Assembly (NCBI GenBank): GCA_963739545.1
Contig: CAVUAT010000014.1
Location: 868,001-932,000, forward strand
Reading direction: 5' to 3'
DNA length: 64,000 nt
From: CAVUAT01 sp963739545
GTDB taxonomy: Bacteria; Actinomycetota; Thermoleophilia; Solirubrobacterales; 70-9
Shown piece by piece: positions 47,153-55,702 of the stretch (position 1 is its first letter; the number at the start of each line of letters is the position of its first letter). A program made the position numbers and the translations under genes. The notes beneath the pieces were generated by a model that did not search any database, was not told where the DNA came from, and saw only the letters and a program-made list of their open reading frames with translations.

Positions 47153-48502
47153 ATGCGCTGGCTGCTGCTGAAGGACCTGCAGATCCTCAAGCGCTCGCCG
47201 CTCCTGACCGCGCTGCTCGTGATCTACCCGATCGTTCTGGCGGTGCTGATCGGCTTCGCGGTCTCGCGCGGGCCCGAGAAGCCCAAGGTCGCCTTTCTCA
47301 ACCAGATCGAGGCCGAGGAAGGGCTCGAGCTGGGGAACGAGGGCGGCTTCAGCCAGAGCGAGGCGTTCGACGAGCTCTGCCGCCGCGTCGACTGCGTCAC
47401 GGTCGACGACCGCGACGAGGCCCTCCAGAAGGTGGAGGAGGGCGAGGTGCTGGCGGCCCTGATCCTGCCCGAGGACTTCCTCGACAACCTGCAGGCGCAG
47501 CTCAGCGGCGCGGGCGTGGACCCGGCGGCGGTCGAGGTCTACGTGAACGAGGACGACCCGGTCAAGGCCCGGCTCGTGGACGACCGCATCCAGTCGCTTA
47601 TCACCGAGGCGAACCTCAGGCTCTCGGACGAGATCACGACGCAGCTCCTCTCCTACCTCGACGTGCTGATCGAGGGCGGCGAGTTCAGCATCCCGCTGCT
47701 CGGCGATTTCGACGTGCTCGGGCTCGAGCGCACCGAGCAGAGCCTCGAGCAGGTGAAGAAGGACCTGAAGGGCCCCGATCGCGAGATCGTCGACGCGGTC
47801 ATCCGCTTCGCGCAGCTGGCGGGCGAGAACCTCGGCTTCGCTGACGAGCTGCTCGGCTCGGTCGCGCAGCCGATCGCCGTCGAGAAGGAGGTCGTCAGCG
47901 GCGACGTGCCCCCGCTCGACACCTTCGCGGTATCGGTGGCGATCGTGACCACCCTGATGTTCGTGACGGTGCTCCTGGTCGCCGGCTCCCTAGCGCTCGA
48001 GCGCGAGGAGAACACCTTCGCCCGGCTCACCCGCGGACTCGTCAGCCGCTCAGCGCTGCTGGTCGAGAAGATCGGCCTCGGGACCATCTGCTCGATAGCC
48101 GTCGCGCTGGTGTTGCTCGGGGTGCTGGAGCTGTTCGTGAACCTGCAATGGGAGCGCTTCCCGCTCTTCCTGGCGGCGATCGTGCTGACGGGCGCCGGCT
48201 TCGCGGCGATGGGCTCGGCGATCGGCGTCGCCGCGCGCGAGGTCCGCGCCAGCGCCCTGGCCGCGTTCGCGCTGACCCTGCCGATCGCCTTTCTGTCGCT
48301 GATCCCGACGGGAACGATCGGCGAGGGCCTCTACGACGCGATCCGCGTCGTCACCGGCGCCTTCCCCTTCCGCCCGGGCCTCGATGCGCTCACTGCTGGG
48401 CTCTCGGACACCGGGGACCTGGTGATCAACCTCGCGCACCTCGCCGCCCTCACCGCGGCCTACTTCCTGGTCGCCCGCGTCGGGCTCCGCCGCTTCGCCT
48501 GA
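47153..48502 (+). CDS. ABC-2 type transporter permease
   Basis: 449 residues. An N-terminal membrane helix (LLTALLVIYPIVLAVLIGFAV) is followed by an extracytoplasmic region of about 220 residues (VAFLNQIEAEEGLEL, VYVNEDDPVKARLVDDRI), then five membrane segments (VSVAIVTTLMFVTVLLVAGSL to LAALTAAYFLVARVGL). ERTE/EREENTFARL after the second helix is typical of the ABC-2 (YhgE/DrrB-like) exporters. It forms a two-gene exporter with the ATPase upstream. Substrate cannot be told from sequence. Confidence 0.88.
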   Translation: MRWLLLKDLQILKRSPLLTALLVIYPIVLAVLIGFAVSRGPEKPKVAFLNQIEAEEGLELGNEGGFSQSEAFDELCRRVDCVTVDDRDEALQKVEEGEVLAALILPEDFLDNLQAQLSGAGVDPAAVEVYVNEDDPVKARLVDDRIQSLITEANLRLSDEITTQLLSYLDVLIEGGEFSIPLLGDFDVLGLERTEQSLEQVKKDLKGPDREIVDAVIRFAQLAGENLGFADELLGSVAQPIAVEKEVVSGDVPPLDTFAVSVAIVTTLMFVTVLLVAGSLALEREENTFARLTRGLVSRSALLVEKIGLGTICSIAVALVLLGVLELFVNLQWERFPLFLAAIVLTGAGFAAMGSAIGVAAREVRASALAAFALTLPIAFLSLIPTGTIGEGLYDAIRVVTGAFPFRPGLDALTAGLSDTGDLVINLAHLAALTAAYFLVARVGLRRFA

Positions 48503-48613
48503 GACCCACCGGGGTCCTCATCTACAGCGCTATGTCCTGCGACGCGAGAACTCGATGAGATCCAATGGGGCGAAAACGCGACACCTCGCCCGCACCGGAG
48601 GAGGGCGCCAGCC

Positions 48614-48619
48614 TAGAAT
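48614..48619 (+). promoter_or_regulatory. Probable -10 element of hemB (leaderless)
   Basis: TAGAAT lies 7 bases before the hemB ATG, so transcription would begin at or next to the start codon. No good -35 is visible. Confidence 0.45.
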
Positions 48620-48626
48620 CAGCCAC

Positions 48627-49616
48627 ATGGCATTTCCCGCCACACGGCTGCGCCGCATGCGCAGGACGAAGCCGCTCCGCGACCTCGTGCGCGAGACCAA
48701 CCTCTCGCCCGAGCATCTCGTCCAGCCGCTGTTCGTGACGGCCGGCGAGGGAGTGCGCGAGCCGGTCGAGGCGATGCCCGGCGTCGAGCGGCTGTCGATC
48801 TCCGAGACCGTCGCCGAGGTGACCGAGCTCGCCGCAGCCGGCGTTCGCGCGGTGCTGCTGTTCGGCATCCCCGCCTCCAAGGACGAGTTCGGGACGCAGG
48901 CCTACGACGAAGAAGGCGTGATCCAGCTGGCCGTACGCGCGCTGAAGGAGGCCCACCCCGAGGTCGTCGTCATCACCGACGTCTGCCTCTGCGAGTACAC
49001 CTCGCACGGCCACTGCGGCGTCGTGCGGGACGGAACCGTGGACAACGATCTCACCATCGAACTGCTCGCCAAGACCGCGATCTCCCACGCGATGGCCGGC
49101 GCCGACGCCGTCGCCCCCAGCGACATGATGGACGGGCGCATCGGCTCGGTCCGCCACCAGCTCGACGAAGAGGGCTTCTCCGAGGTCCCGATCGTGGCCT
49201 ACTCCGCGAAGTACGCCTCCGCCTTCTACGGCCCGTTCCGCGAGGCGGCCGGCTCGACGCCCGAGTTCGGCGACCGCCGCGGCTACCAGATGGACCCGGC
49301 CAACGCCGACGAGGCGGTGCGCGAGGCGCAGCTCGACCTCGACGAGGGCGCGGACGTCGTCATGGTCAAGCCCGCGCTTCCCTACCTCGACGTGATCCGC
49401 CGGGTCAAGGACGCGACCGGCGCCCCGGTCGCCGCGTACCACGTGTCGGGCGAGTACTCGATGCTCAAGGCCGCGGCCGCGAACGGCTGGATCGACGAGC
49501 GCGCCGCCGCGATGGAATCACTGGTCGCGATCCGCCGGGCGGGCGCCGACATGGTCATCACCTACTACGCCAAGGACGCCGCCCAGTGGCTCACGGCCGA
49601 GGCGGCTTCCCGGTGA
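48627..49616 (+). CDS. hemB: Porphobilinogen synthase (delta-aminolevulinate dehydratase)
   Basis: Condenses two 5-aminolevulinates to porphobilinogen. 329 residues from ATG 48627. It has the zinc-cysteine motif DVCLCEYTSHGHCG, the active-site lysines in YSAKYASAFYGPFREA and VMVKPALPYLDVI, and DMMDGRIGSVRHQLD. First gene of the respiratory block; 52 bases later comes the siroheme decarboxylase-like gene, then hemL, so the local module is heme synthesis. Confidence 0.95.
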   Translation: MAFPATRLRRMRRTKPLRDLVRETNLSPEHLVQPLFVTAGEGVREPVEAMPGVERLSISETVAEVTELAAAGVRAVLLFGIPASKDEFGTQAYDEEGVIQLAVRALKEAHPEVVVITDVCLCEYTSHGHCGVVRDGTVDNDLTIELLAKTAISHAMAGADAVAPSDMMDGRIGSVRHQLDEEGFSEVPIVAYSAKYASAFYGPFREAAGSTPEFGDRRGYQMDPANADEAVREAQLDLDEGADVVMVKPALPYLDVIRRVKDATGAPVAAYHVSGEYSMLKAAAANGWIDERAAAMESLVAIRRAGADMVITYYAKDAAQWLTAEAASR

Positions 49617-49668
49617 GGCCCTCCCGGGCCTTCATCCGAGCACGACCGTCCCCTCGGGGGGAATCTCG

Positions 49669-50776
49669 ATGAACAAACCCGTCGACGGCATCACGACGGC
49701 GCAGGTGAAGCCCAAGCTGCGCTCGCGCTCAGGTGGCGCGGCGATCCCCCTCGACGACGTCGACAAGCGCCTGATGAACGTCCTTCAATCCCAATTTCCG
49801 CTCACGCCGGAGCCCTTTGCAGGGATCGCATCAATAACTGAACTGCCCCTCGACGATGTCCTCGAGCGGACCCAGCGCCTGCTCGACGGCCGCATCATCC
49901 GCGAGATCACGCCGATCTTCGACACGCGCGCCCTCGGCTACAGCTCGATGCTCGTCGCCGCGAAGGTCGACACCGAGAACCCCCAGCGCGCGGCGAAGAT
50001 CATCAACGCACACCCTGGCGTCTCGCACAACTACCTGCGCACCCACGAGTTCAACCTCTGGTTCACGATCGCGACACCGCCCGACTCCCAGCTCGGCCTG
50101 CAGGGCACGCTCGAGGTGCTCCAGCGGCTGACCGGCTCCGATTCGATCCGCCAGCTGCCGACCCTCCAGCTCTTCAAGATCAACATGAACCTCGAGATGG
50201 AGGGCGACACCGAGGCCCTCTCGGCGCCCGTCGCCGAGGCCGTTACCCCGCGCGAGCTCGAGGCCCAGCCCTACGACGAGCGCGACGTCGCCGTGATCAA
50301 GGCCCTCCAGGGCCCGATGGAGGCCGTCGAGCGCCCCTACGACGAGGCCGCCGCCGAGGTCGGGATCTCGACCCCGGAGCTGCTCACCCACCTCGAGGGC
50401 ATGGTCGACCGCAAGATCCTGCGCCGCGTCGCCGCGATCCTCTTCCACCGGCGCGCCGGCTTCTCGGCCAACGGGATGGGCGTCTGGCGCGTTCCCGAGG
50501 CACAAGATCATGGACGCCGGCGCGCGCATGGCCTCGGTTCGGGGGGTCTCGCACTGCTACCAGCGGCCGACCTACGAGGACTGGCCCTACAGCGTCTTCA
50601 CGATGGCCCACGGCCGCTCGAAGGAGGAGTGCGACGCGATCCTCGACGGCATCGCGGACGACCACGGCCTCCACGGCGACGACCGCGCCGTCCTCTACTC
50701 CTCGACCGAGTTCAAGAAGATCCGCCTCCGATACTTCACAGACGACTACGCGGCCTGGGAGGCCCAGCATTCTTGA
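49669..50776 (+). CDS. Siroheme decarboxylase-like AhbA-AhbB fusion (Lrp/AsnC fold), one frameshift
   Basis: About 368 residues when repaired; one extra G near 50500 (CCCGAGGCACAAGATC) breaks the frame. The first half (DVDKRLMNVLQSQFPLTPEPF, FDTRALGYSSMLVA, GVSHNYLRTHEFNLWFTIA) matches AhbA/NirD. The second half (DVAVIKALQGPMEAVERPYD, HRRAGFSANGMGVWRVPE, then ASVRGVSHCYQRPTYEDWPY and STEFKKIRLRYF) matches AhbB/NirL-type subunits. Such heterodimers remove two carboxylates from siroheme on the alternative heme or heme d1 route. The family is often mis-annotated as an Lrp regulator. Position between hemB and hemL supports a tetrapyrrole role. Its stop overlaps the hemL ATG (TGATG). Confidence 0.82.
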
Positions 50777-52056
50777 TGGCTCCTGACGGGGTCTCCGCGG
50801 GGCTCTACGAGCGCGCGGTCAAGCTGATGCCAGGGGGAGTGAACTCACCGGTCCGGGCGATGGGCTCGATCGGCCGGGACCCGATCTTCATCGAGCGCGG
50901 CGAGGGGTGCCGCGTCTGGGACGTCGATGGCAACTCCTACGTCGACTGGGTCTCGTCCTGGGGCCCCCTGATCCTCGGCCACGCCCACCCCTCTGTGGTC
51001 GCCGCGGTCTCCGAGGCCGCCGCCAAGGGCACCAGCTACGGGGCCGCCACCGCCGGCGAGGTCGAGCTCGCCGAGCAGGTCACGGATCGCTTCGACTCGG
51101 TGGAGATGCTCCGCATGACGAGCTCGGGCACCGAGGCCGCGATGAGCGCGATCCGCCTCGCGCGCGCCGCGACCGGCCGTGACAAGCTCGTCAAGTTCGC
51201 CGGCGCCTACCACGGGCACGTCGATGGCCTGCTCGCCGAGGCGGGGTCGGGGCTCGCGACCGTGGGCATCCCCTCCTCGCCCGGAGTCACCAACGCGCAG
51301 GCCGCCGACACAGTGATCGTCCCATGGAACGACGCAGGCGCCGTCGAGGCTGCCGTCAACCAGCACTCCCCGGCGGCGATCCTGGTCGAGCCCGTTCCGG
51401 CGAACATGGGCGTCGTTCCGCCCGAGTACGGCTTCCTCGAGCGGCTGCGCGAGCTCGCGGACTCCTCGGGCGCCGTGCTGGTGCTCGACGAGGTGATCAC
51501 GGGCTTTCGCGTCGCCCGCGGCGGCGCCCAGGAGCTGCTCGGCGTCCGCGCCGACGTCACCGTGATGGGCAAGGTGATCGGCGGCGGCCTGCCCGCCGCG
51601 GCCTACGGCGGCTCGAGGGAGCTGATGAGCCGGATCGCGCCCGCCGGCGACGTCTACCAGGCGGGGACCCTGTCCGGGAACCCGATCGCGGTCGCTGCCG
51701 GGCTGGTGACCCTGGCCGAGCTCGACGCCGCCGCCTACGAGCGGCTCGGCGCGATCACCGAGCGCCTCGCCTCCGGCCTACGCGAGGCAGCCGGCGAGCA
51801 TCCCGTCAGCGTCGCGACCGTGCCCGGGCTGGTCACCGTCTTCTTCAGCCCCGAGGCCCCGCGCGACTTCGTGGGCGCCTCGGCGTGCGACACCGAGGCT
51901 CACGCCCGCTTCTGCCGCGCGATGCTCGACCGCGGCGTCTACCCGCCGCCCTCGCAGTTCGAGGCCTGGTTCCCCTCGCTCGCCCACGACGACGCCGCGA
52001 TGGACGAGACGCTGGCGGCCGCGGCCGAGTCCTTCGACGAGGCATTCGCGGCATGA
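50776..52056 (+). CDS. hemL: Glutamate-1-semialdehyde 2,1-aminomutase
   Basis: PLP enzyme that makes 5-aminolevulinate from glutamate-1-semialdehyde (C5 pathway). 426 residues. Signatures: LMPGGVNSPVRA, SSWGPLILGHAHP, MTSSGTEAAMSAIRLARA, LVLDEVITGFRVARGGAQE, and the PLP lysine near residue 265 in VMGKVIGGGLPAAAYGG. It overlaps the upstream stop and its own stop overlaps the next start (ATGA), so it is tightly coupled in the hem operon. hemA is not in the window. Confidence 0.95.
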   Translation: MAPDGVSAGLYERAVKLMPGGVNSPVRAMGSIGRDPIFIERGEGCRVWDVDGNSYVDWVSSWGPLILGHAHPSVVAAVSEAAAKGTSYGAATAGEVELAEQVTDRFDSVEMLRMTSSGTEAAMSAIRLARAATGRDKLVKFAGAYHGHVDGLLAEAGSGLATVGIPSSPGVTNAQAADTVIVPWNDAGAVEAAVNQHSPAAILVEPVPANMGVVPPEYGFLERLRELADSSGAVLVLDEVITGFRVARGGAQELLGVRADVTVMGKVIGGGLPAAAYGGSRELMSRIAPAGDVYQAGTLSGNPIAVAAGLVTLAELDAAAYERLGAITERLASGLREAAGEHPVSVATVPGLVTVFFSPEAPRDFVGASACDTEAHARFCRAMLDRGVYPPPSQFEAWFPSLAHDDAAMDETLAAAAESFDEAFAA

Positions 52057-52637
52057 GCGCGCTCGCAGAGCTCGCCGCCGAGCTGCGGCGCGACGAGGTG
52101 ATCGCGCCCCACGTGATCGAGACCGAGGCCGATCCCGCGCTCGGCCTGCTGGTAGCCGCGGGCCCGCGCGCCGCCGAGGCGCCCGAGGCCTACACGCTGC
52201 TCTTCGAGGCGATCCGCGAGGGCTACCTGGTCCACTACGGCGAGCCGCGCCTGCTCGACCGCGAGGACCCCGACCTGCTGCTGCTCGCCGGCGACTACCT
52301 CTACGCCCTCGGGCTCGAGCGGCTCGCCGCGCAGGGCGACCTCGACGCGGTCCGCGAACTCGGCGATCTGATCAGCATCTCGGCCCAGCTTCACGCGCGG
52401 GGGGAGCAGGAGACGCTCGCACCGCTCTGGCTCGCGAGCGCGGTGGCCGTCGGCTGTGGCGCCGCGCCCGCGCACGAGCGCGCGAAGGAGGCCGCGCGCG
52501 CGGGCGATCCGGGGGCCGCGCAGCTCCTGGACGAGGGCGCGCGGTCCGCCGCCGCGACCGCCGGCATGGATCAGGCGCTGGCCCATGCAGCCGACTCGAT
52601 AGGCTTCGCCCAGGAGTACCTCCCCGACCGTGGCTGA
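52053..52637 (+). CDS. Helical protein of unknown function, resembling a degenerate prenyl-synthase subunit
   Basis: 194 residues, Ala/Leu/Glu-rich and helical, no signal peptide or membrane helix. The stretch LLLLAGDYLYALGLERLAAQ followed by GDLDAVRELGDLISISAQ and LHARGE is similar in pattern to the helix of trans-prenyl synthases that carries GDYLxAxALELLA and the following AEGE region. The DDxxD motifs are absent. It could be a non-catalytic partner of the polyprenyl synthase encoded four genes downstream, like component I of heterodimeric heptaprenyl synthases. This is inference. It overlaps hemL (ATGA) and qcrA (8 bases), so it belongs to the heme/bc-complex operon. Confidence 0.7.
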   Translation: MSALAELAAELRRDEVIAPHVIETEADPALGLLVAAGPRAAEAPEAYTLLFEAIREGYLVHYGEPRLLDREDPDLLLLAGDYLYALGLERLAAQGDLDAVRELGDLISISAQLHARGEQETLAPLWLASAVAVGCGAAPAHERAKEAARAGDPGAAQLLDEGARSAAATAGMDQALAHAADSIGFAQEYLPDRG

Positions 52638-53313
52638 CCCACCAGACACCAGTAACGGGGCCCCCGACGGAGCGCCCGCGCCGCTCGAGAAGCCTGAGCC
52701 GGCCGGCTACTACGAGGGTGAGTCCATGACACGCCGCACCGTATTCGCGGTCGGTGGTCAGGCCCTGGGCGGAATCGCCGGGCTCGCGGTGGCGCTGCCC
52801 GCGATCGGCTTCGCGATGGCCCCTCTGTTCGAGGAGGTGGGCAACGACTGGCAGGCGGTCGGCCCCGTCTCGAACTTCACCGAGGACACCTACAAGCCGG
52901 TCACCCTGACCGCGGTCCCCGACATCGGCGAGGCCGGCAAGACGACGGCCTACGTCCGTAAGAGCACCGGCGACGACGAGGTCGAGGGCGAGGACGGCTT
53001 CGTCGCGATAACCACCCGCTGCGCGCACCTCGGGTGCCCGGTCCGCTACGTCCAGTCCGCCGGCAACTTCATCTGCCCCTGCCACGGTGGCGTCTACGAC
53101 TTCGACGGCAAGGTCATCGGCGGCCCCCCGGTGCGCCCTCTCGACCGCTTCCAGACCCGCACCAGCGCCGACGGACGCCAGGTCGAGGTCGGCCCCCGCT
53201 TCAGCGTCACCTCCCAGCTCGAGCCGGTTCGCACCAGGGACCCCGGCGAGTTCACCGGCGGGATCTGGGAGTACCTCTACCCGCCGCGGCCCTCGACGCC
53301 GCCGGCCCCGTAA
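52630..53313 (+). CDS. qcrA: Rieske iron-sulfur protein of menaquinol:cytochrome c reductase
   Basis: 227 residues from GTG 52630. The N-terminal segment has an RR motif before a single hydrophobic helix (TRRTVFAVGGQALGGIAGL), suggesting Tat export, which fits the tatA and tatC genes near 58 kb. The [2Fe-2S] cluster motifs CAHLGCPV and CPCHGGVYD are intact. The single helix is the Bacillus/b6f type rather than the three-helix actinobacterial QcrA. It sits directly upstream of the split cytochrome b genes. Confidence 0.93.
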   Translation: MADPPDTSNGAPDGAPAPLEKPEPAGYYEGESMTRRTVFAVGGQALGGIAGLAVALPAIGFAMAPLFEEVGNDWQAVGPVSNFTEDTYKPVTLTAVPDIGEAGKTTAYVRKSTGDDEVEGEDGFVAITTRCAHLGCPVRYVQSAGNFICPCHGGVYDFDGKVIGGPPVRPLDRFQTRTSADGRQVEVGPRFSVTSQLEPVRTRDPGEFTGGIWEYLYPPRPSTPPAP

Positions 53314-53331
53314 GGAACGAAGGAACCGACC

Positions 53332-54171
53332 ATGCCCAAGCTGCCGAAGCCACCGATCCCAGGCCCGCTGAAGCGACCGTCCAAGCCGGGCGAGAACGGC
53401 TCCAACGGGTACCGCCGCAACGGCGACGAGAACGGGAACGGCAACGCGGCCGTCGAGGTGGCCAAGGAGGCCGGCGGCGACGTAGTCGGCTGGGTCGACG
53501 AGCGCACGGGCGCTACGGGCTTCCTCACCGGGATGCTCTTCCGCAAGGTCCCGAAGGGAACGAACTGGTTCTACACGCTCGGCTCGGCGACGCTCTTCGC
53601 GTTCGTCGTGCAGGCGCTGACGGGCGTCTTTCTCGCCATGTACTACACGCCTTCCCCGGTCGAGGCCTACGAGTCGATCACCTACCTGACCAACGACGTC
53701 TTCCTCGGCGAGTTCGTCCGCGGCATGCACAAGTGGGGCGCCTCGGTGATGATCATCCTGATCTTCCTGCACATGGGCAGGACCTTCTTCTTCGGCGCCT
53801 ACAAGTACCCGCGCGAGCTCAACTGGGTGATCGGGGTCGTGCTGCTGATCCTGACGTTGGTCATGGGCCTGACCGGCTATCTGCTGCCGTTCGACCAGCG
53901 CTCCTTCTGGGCCACGGTCGTCGCCAACAACATCACCGCGACCGGCCCGGTGGTGGGCCCATACCTCGCTGACTTCCTGCGAGCCGGCCCCGAGATCGGC
54001 GCCACGACCATCCAGCGCTTCTACGCGATCCACATGCTGCTCGTGCCGGGCCTGATCGTTGCGCTGATCGGCGCCCACCTCTACCTCGTCGTCAAGCTCG
54101 GCACCACCGCGCCGCCCTGGGTGAAGGCCGAGCGGCCGAAGAACACCCGCAAGAAGACCGAGGTCGGCTGA
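53332..54171 (+). CDS. qcrB: Cytochrome b, N-terminal (b6-like) subunit
   Basis: 279 residues with a 60-residue hydrophilic N-terminus and four membrane helices. Heme-binding histidines are in MHKWGASVMIILIFLHMG (13 residues between) and IHMLLVPGLIVALIGAHL (14 residues between), the spacing of cytochrome b6 rather than mitochondrial b. The motif GYLLPFDQRSFWATVV corresponds to the Qo-side signature. It ends within the start codon of the next gene (TGATG). With qcrA and the fused subunit-IV/cytochrome c protein it forms a Bacillus-like bc complex. Confidence 0.92.
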   Translation: MPKLPKPPIPGPLKRPSKPGENGSNGYRRNGDENGNGNAAVEVAKEAGGDVVGWVDERTGATGFLTGMLFRKVPKGTNWFYTLGSATLFAFVVQALTGVFLAMYYTPSPVEAYESITYLTNDVFLGEFVRGMHKWGASVMIILIFLHMGRTFFFGAYKYPRELNWVIGVVLLILTLVMGLTGYLLPFDQRSFWATVVANNITATGPVVGPYLADFLRAGPEIGATTIQRFYAIHMLLVPGLIVALIGAHLYLVVKLGTTAPPWVKAERPKNTRKKTEVG

Positions 54172-54872
54172 TGAACAGGGCGGACCGCGAGGAGTACCTC
54201 CGCGACTACGAGGTCCTGAAGAAGAAGGGCAAGCCGTTCTTCCCCTACGCCGTCGCCAAGGACGCCGCGATGGCCCTCCTCGTGGTGGTCGTGATCATGA
54301 TCTTGGCGATCGTCCTCGGCGCCGAGCAGGGCCCGAAGGCCGACCCGACAACGACCACCTACGTCCCGCGGCCCGAGTGGTACTTCTTCTTCCTCTTCGA
54401 GTTGCTGCGAGTGATCAAGCCGGCGGCGCTGACCCCGCTCGCGACGATCGGCATCCCGACGATATGCATGGTCCTGCTGCTGTTGCTGCCGTTCTACGAC
54501 CGCAACCCAGAGCGCCGACCCGAGCGCCGGCCGATCGCGTCGATCGCGGCCGTGCTGACCATCGCCGCGATGGCCTACCTGACCTTCCTGGGCGCCTCGG
54601 CCGGCTCGCCGAACGAGCTCGAGATCGAGGTCGCCGAGGAGTACGAGGCCGGCAGGGATGTGGCGGCCCAATCGGGCTGCGGCGCGTGCCACAAGTTCGG
54701 CGAGAACGGCAACGACGGCCCCGGGCCCGAGCTGACCGAGATCGGCTCGAAGCTGCCGCGCGAGGCGATCGCCCGCTCGCTCGAGATCGGCCCCGGCATC
54801 ATGCCCTCCTACGCCGAGCTGCCGCCGAAGAAAAGCGAGGACCTGACGGCCTTCCTCGCCTCGCTGGACTGA
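54171..54872 (+). CDS. qcrC: Subunit-IV-like cytochrome b C-terminal part fused to monoheme cytochrome c
   Basis: 233 residues. The first part is subunit IV: a hydrophilic start, a membrane helix (AAMALLVVVVIMILAIVLG), the PEWYFFFLFELLRVIKP motif (PEWY of the Qo site) and two more helices. The C-terminal 90 residues are a cytochrome c domain with a single heme site CGACH and axial-ligand Met in GPGIMPSYAEL. This fusion is the QcrC layout of Bacillus and differs from the diheme QcrC of most actinobacteria. Last gene of the complex, 89 bases before ubiE. Confidence 0.92.
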   Translation: MNRADREEYLRDYEVLKKKGKPFFPYAVAKDAAMALLVVVVIMILAIVLGAEQGPKADPTTTTYVPRPEWYFFFLFELLRVIKPAALTPLATIGIPTICMVLLLLLPFYDRNPERRPERRPIASIAAVLTIAAMAYLTFLGASAGSPNELEIEVAEEYEAGRDVAAQSGCGACHKFGENGNDGPGPELTEIGSKLPREAIARSLEIGPGIMPSYAELPPKKSEDLTAFLASLD

Positions 54873-54961
54873 CGTCCACCGGCGCGTCCTCCGCTGCGCG
54901 TCCGGGCGTGCCGGGTCGGGGCGCCAACGGTCTGGTCACGCTTGGCCGCATAATCTTGGAC

Positions 54962-55702
54962 ATGGAAGCCCCTGACTCGACCCAGGCTCACCCGAGTCGC
55001 GACTCCGAGGAGTTCGCGGGCGAGGTCCGAGGCATGTTCGACCGCATCGCGGGCGTCTATGACCTGATGAACTCGGCGATGACCGCCGGGATGCACCACC
55101 AGTGGCGCGAGCGCGCGGTCGACCGGGCGCAGGTCGGCCCCGGCTCAGACGCCCTCGACATCTGCTGCGGCACGGGCGACCTCTCGCTCGAGCTGCGCCG
55201 GCGCATCGGGCCCGACGGCCGCGTCGTCGGCTCCGACTTCTCCGAGCAGATGCTCGACCTGGCGCGGGCCAAGTCCGGGGAGCAGGGCCTGCCGGTCGAG
55301 TTCGGCTGGGCCGACGCGCTCGCCCTCCCGTATGGAGACGGCAGCTTCGACGCGGTCACCGTCGGATTCGGCGCCCGCAACCTCGCCGACCTCGACAAGG
55401 GCCTCGCCGAGATGGCGCGGGTCCTGCGCCCCGGCGGCCGCGTGGTCATCCTCGAGATCACGCGTCCCGAGCGTGAGCCGCTCTCCAGCTTCTACGGCCT
55501 CTGGTTCGATCGCGTCGTGCCGCTGCTCGGCAACGTCGCGGGCGACCCCGACGCCTACAGCTACCTGCCCGAGTCGGTCCGAAGCTTCCCCGCCCCCCGC
55601 GCGCTGGCGGAGAAGATGGACGCCGCGGGGTTCGGCGAGATCCGCTGGCTGCTGCTCGCCGGGGGGATCATCGCCATCCACAGCGCGACCTTGAAGCCAT
55701 GA
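54962..55702 (+). CDS. ubiE: Demethylmenaquinone/ubiquinone biosynthesis methyltransferase
   Basis: SAM-dependent C-methyltransferase for the last step of menaquinone synthesis. 246 residues from ATG 54962; CATAAT lies 7 bases before it. Signatures: FDRIAGVYDLMNSAMTAGMH, DICCGTGDLSLEL, SDFSEQMLDLAR, DAVTVGFGARNLADLDKGL and RVVPLLGNVAGD. In this window only the bc complex would use the product directly, and the polyprenyl synthase overlaps its stop (ATGA), so menG would be the functional name if menaquinone is the only quinone. Confidence 0.93.
   Translation: MEAPDSTQAHPSRDSEEFAGEVRGMFDRIAGVYDLMNSAMTAGMHHQWRERAVDRAQVGPGSDALDICCGTGDLSLELRRRIGPDGRVVGSDFSEQMLDLARAKSGEQGLPVEFGWADALALPYGDGSFDAVTVGFGARNLADLDKGLAEMARVLRPGGRVVILEITRPEREPLSSFYGLWFDRVVPLLGNVAGDPDAYSYLPESVRSFPAPRALAEKMDAAGFGEIRWLLLAGGIIAIHSATLKP

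Noticed and set aside
49669..50776. Lrp/AsnC-family transcription regulator
   Set aside because: The fold is shared, but the two-half layout and the HNYLR and SHCYxRPTYxDWPY motifs match siroheme decarboxylase subunits better.
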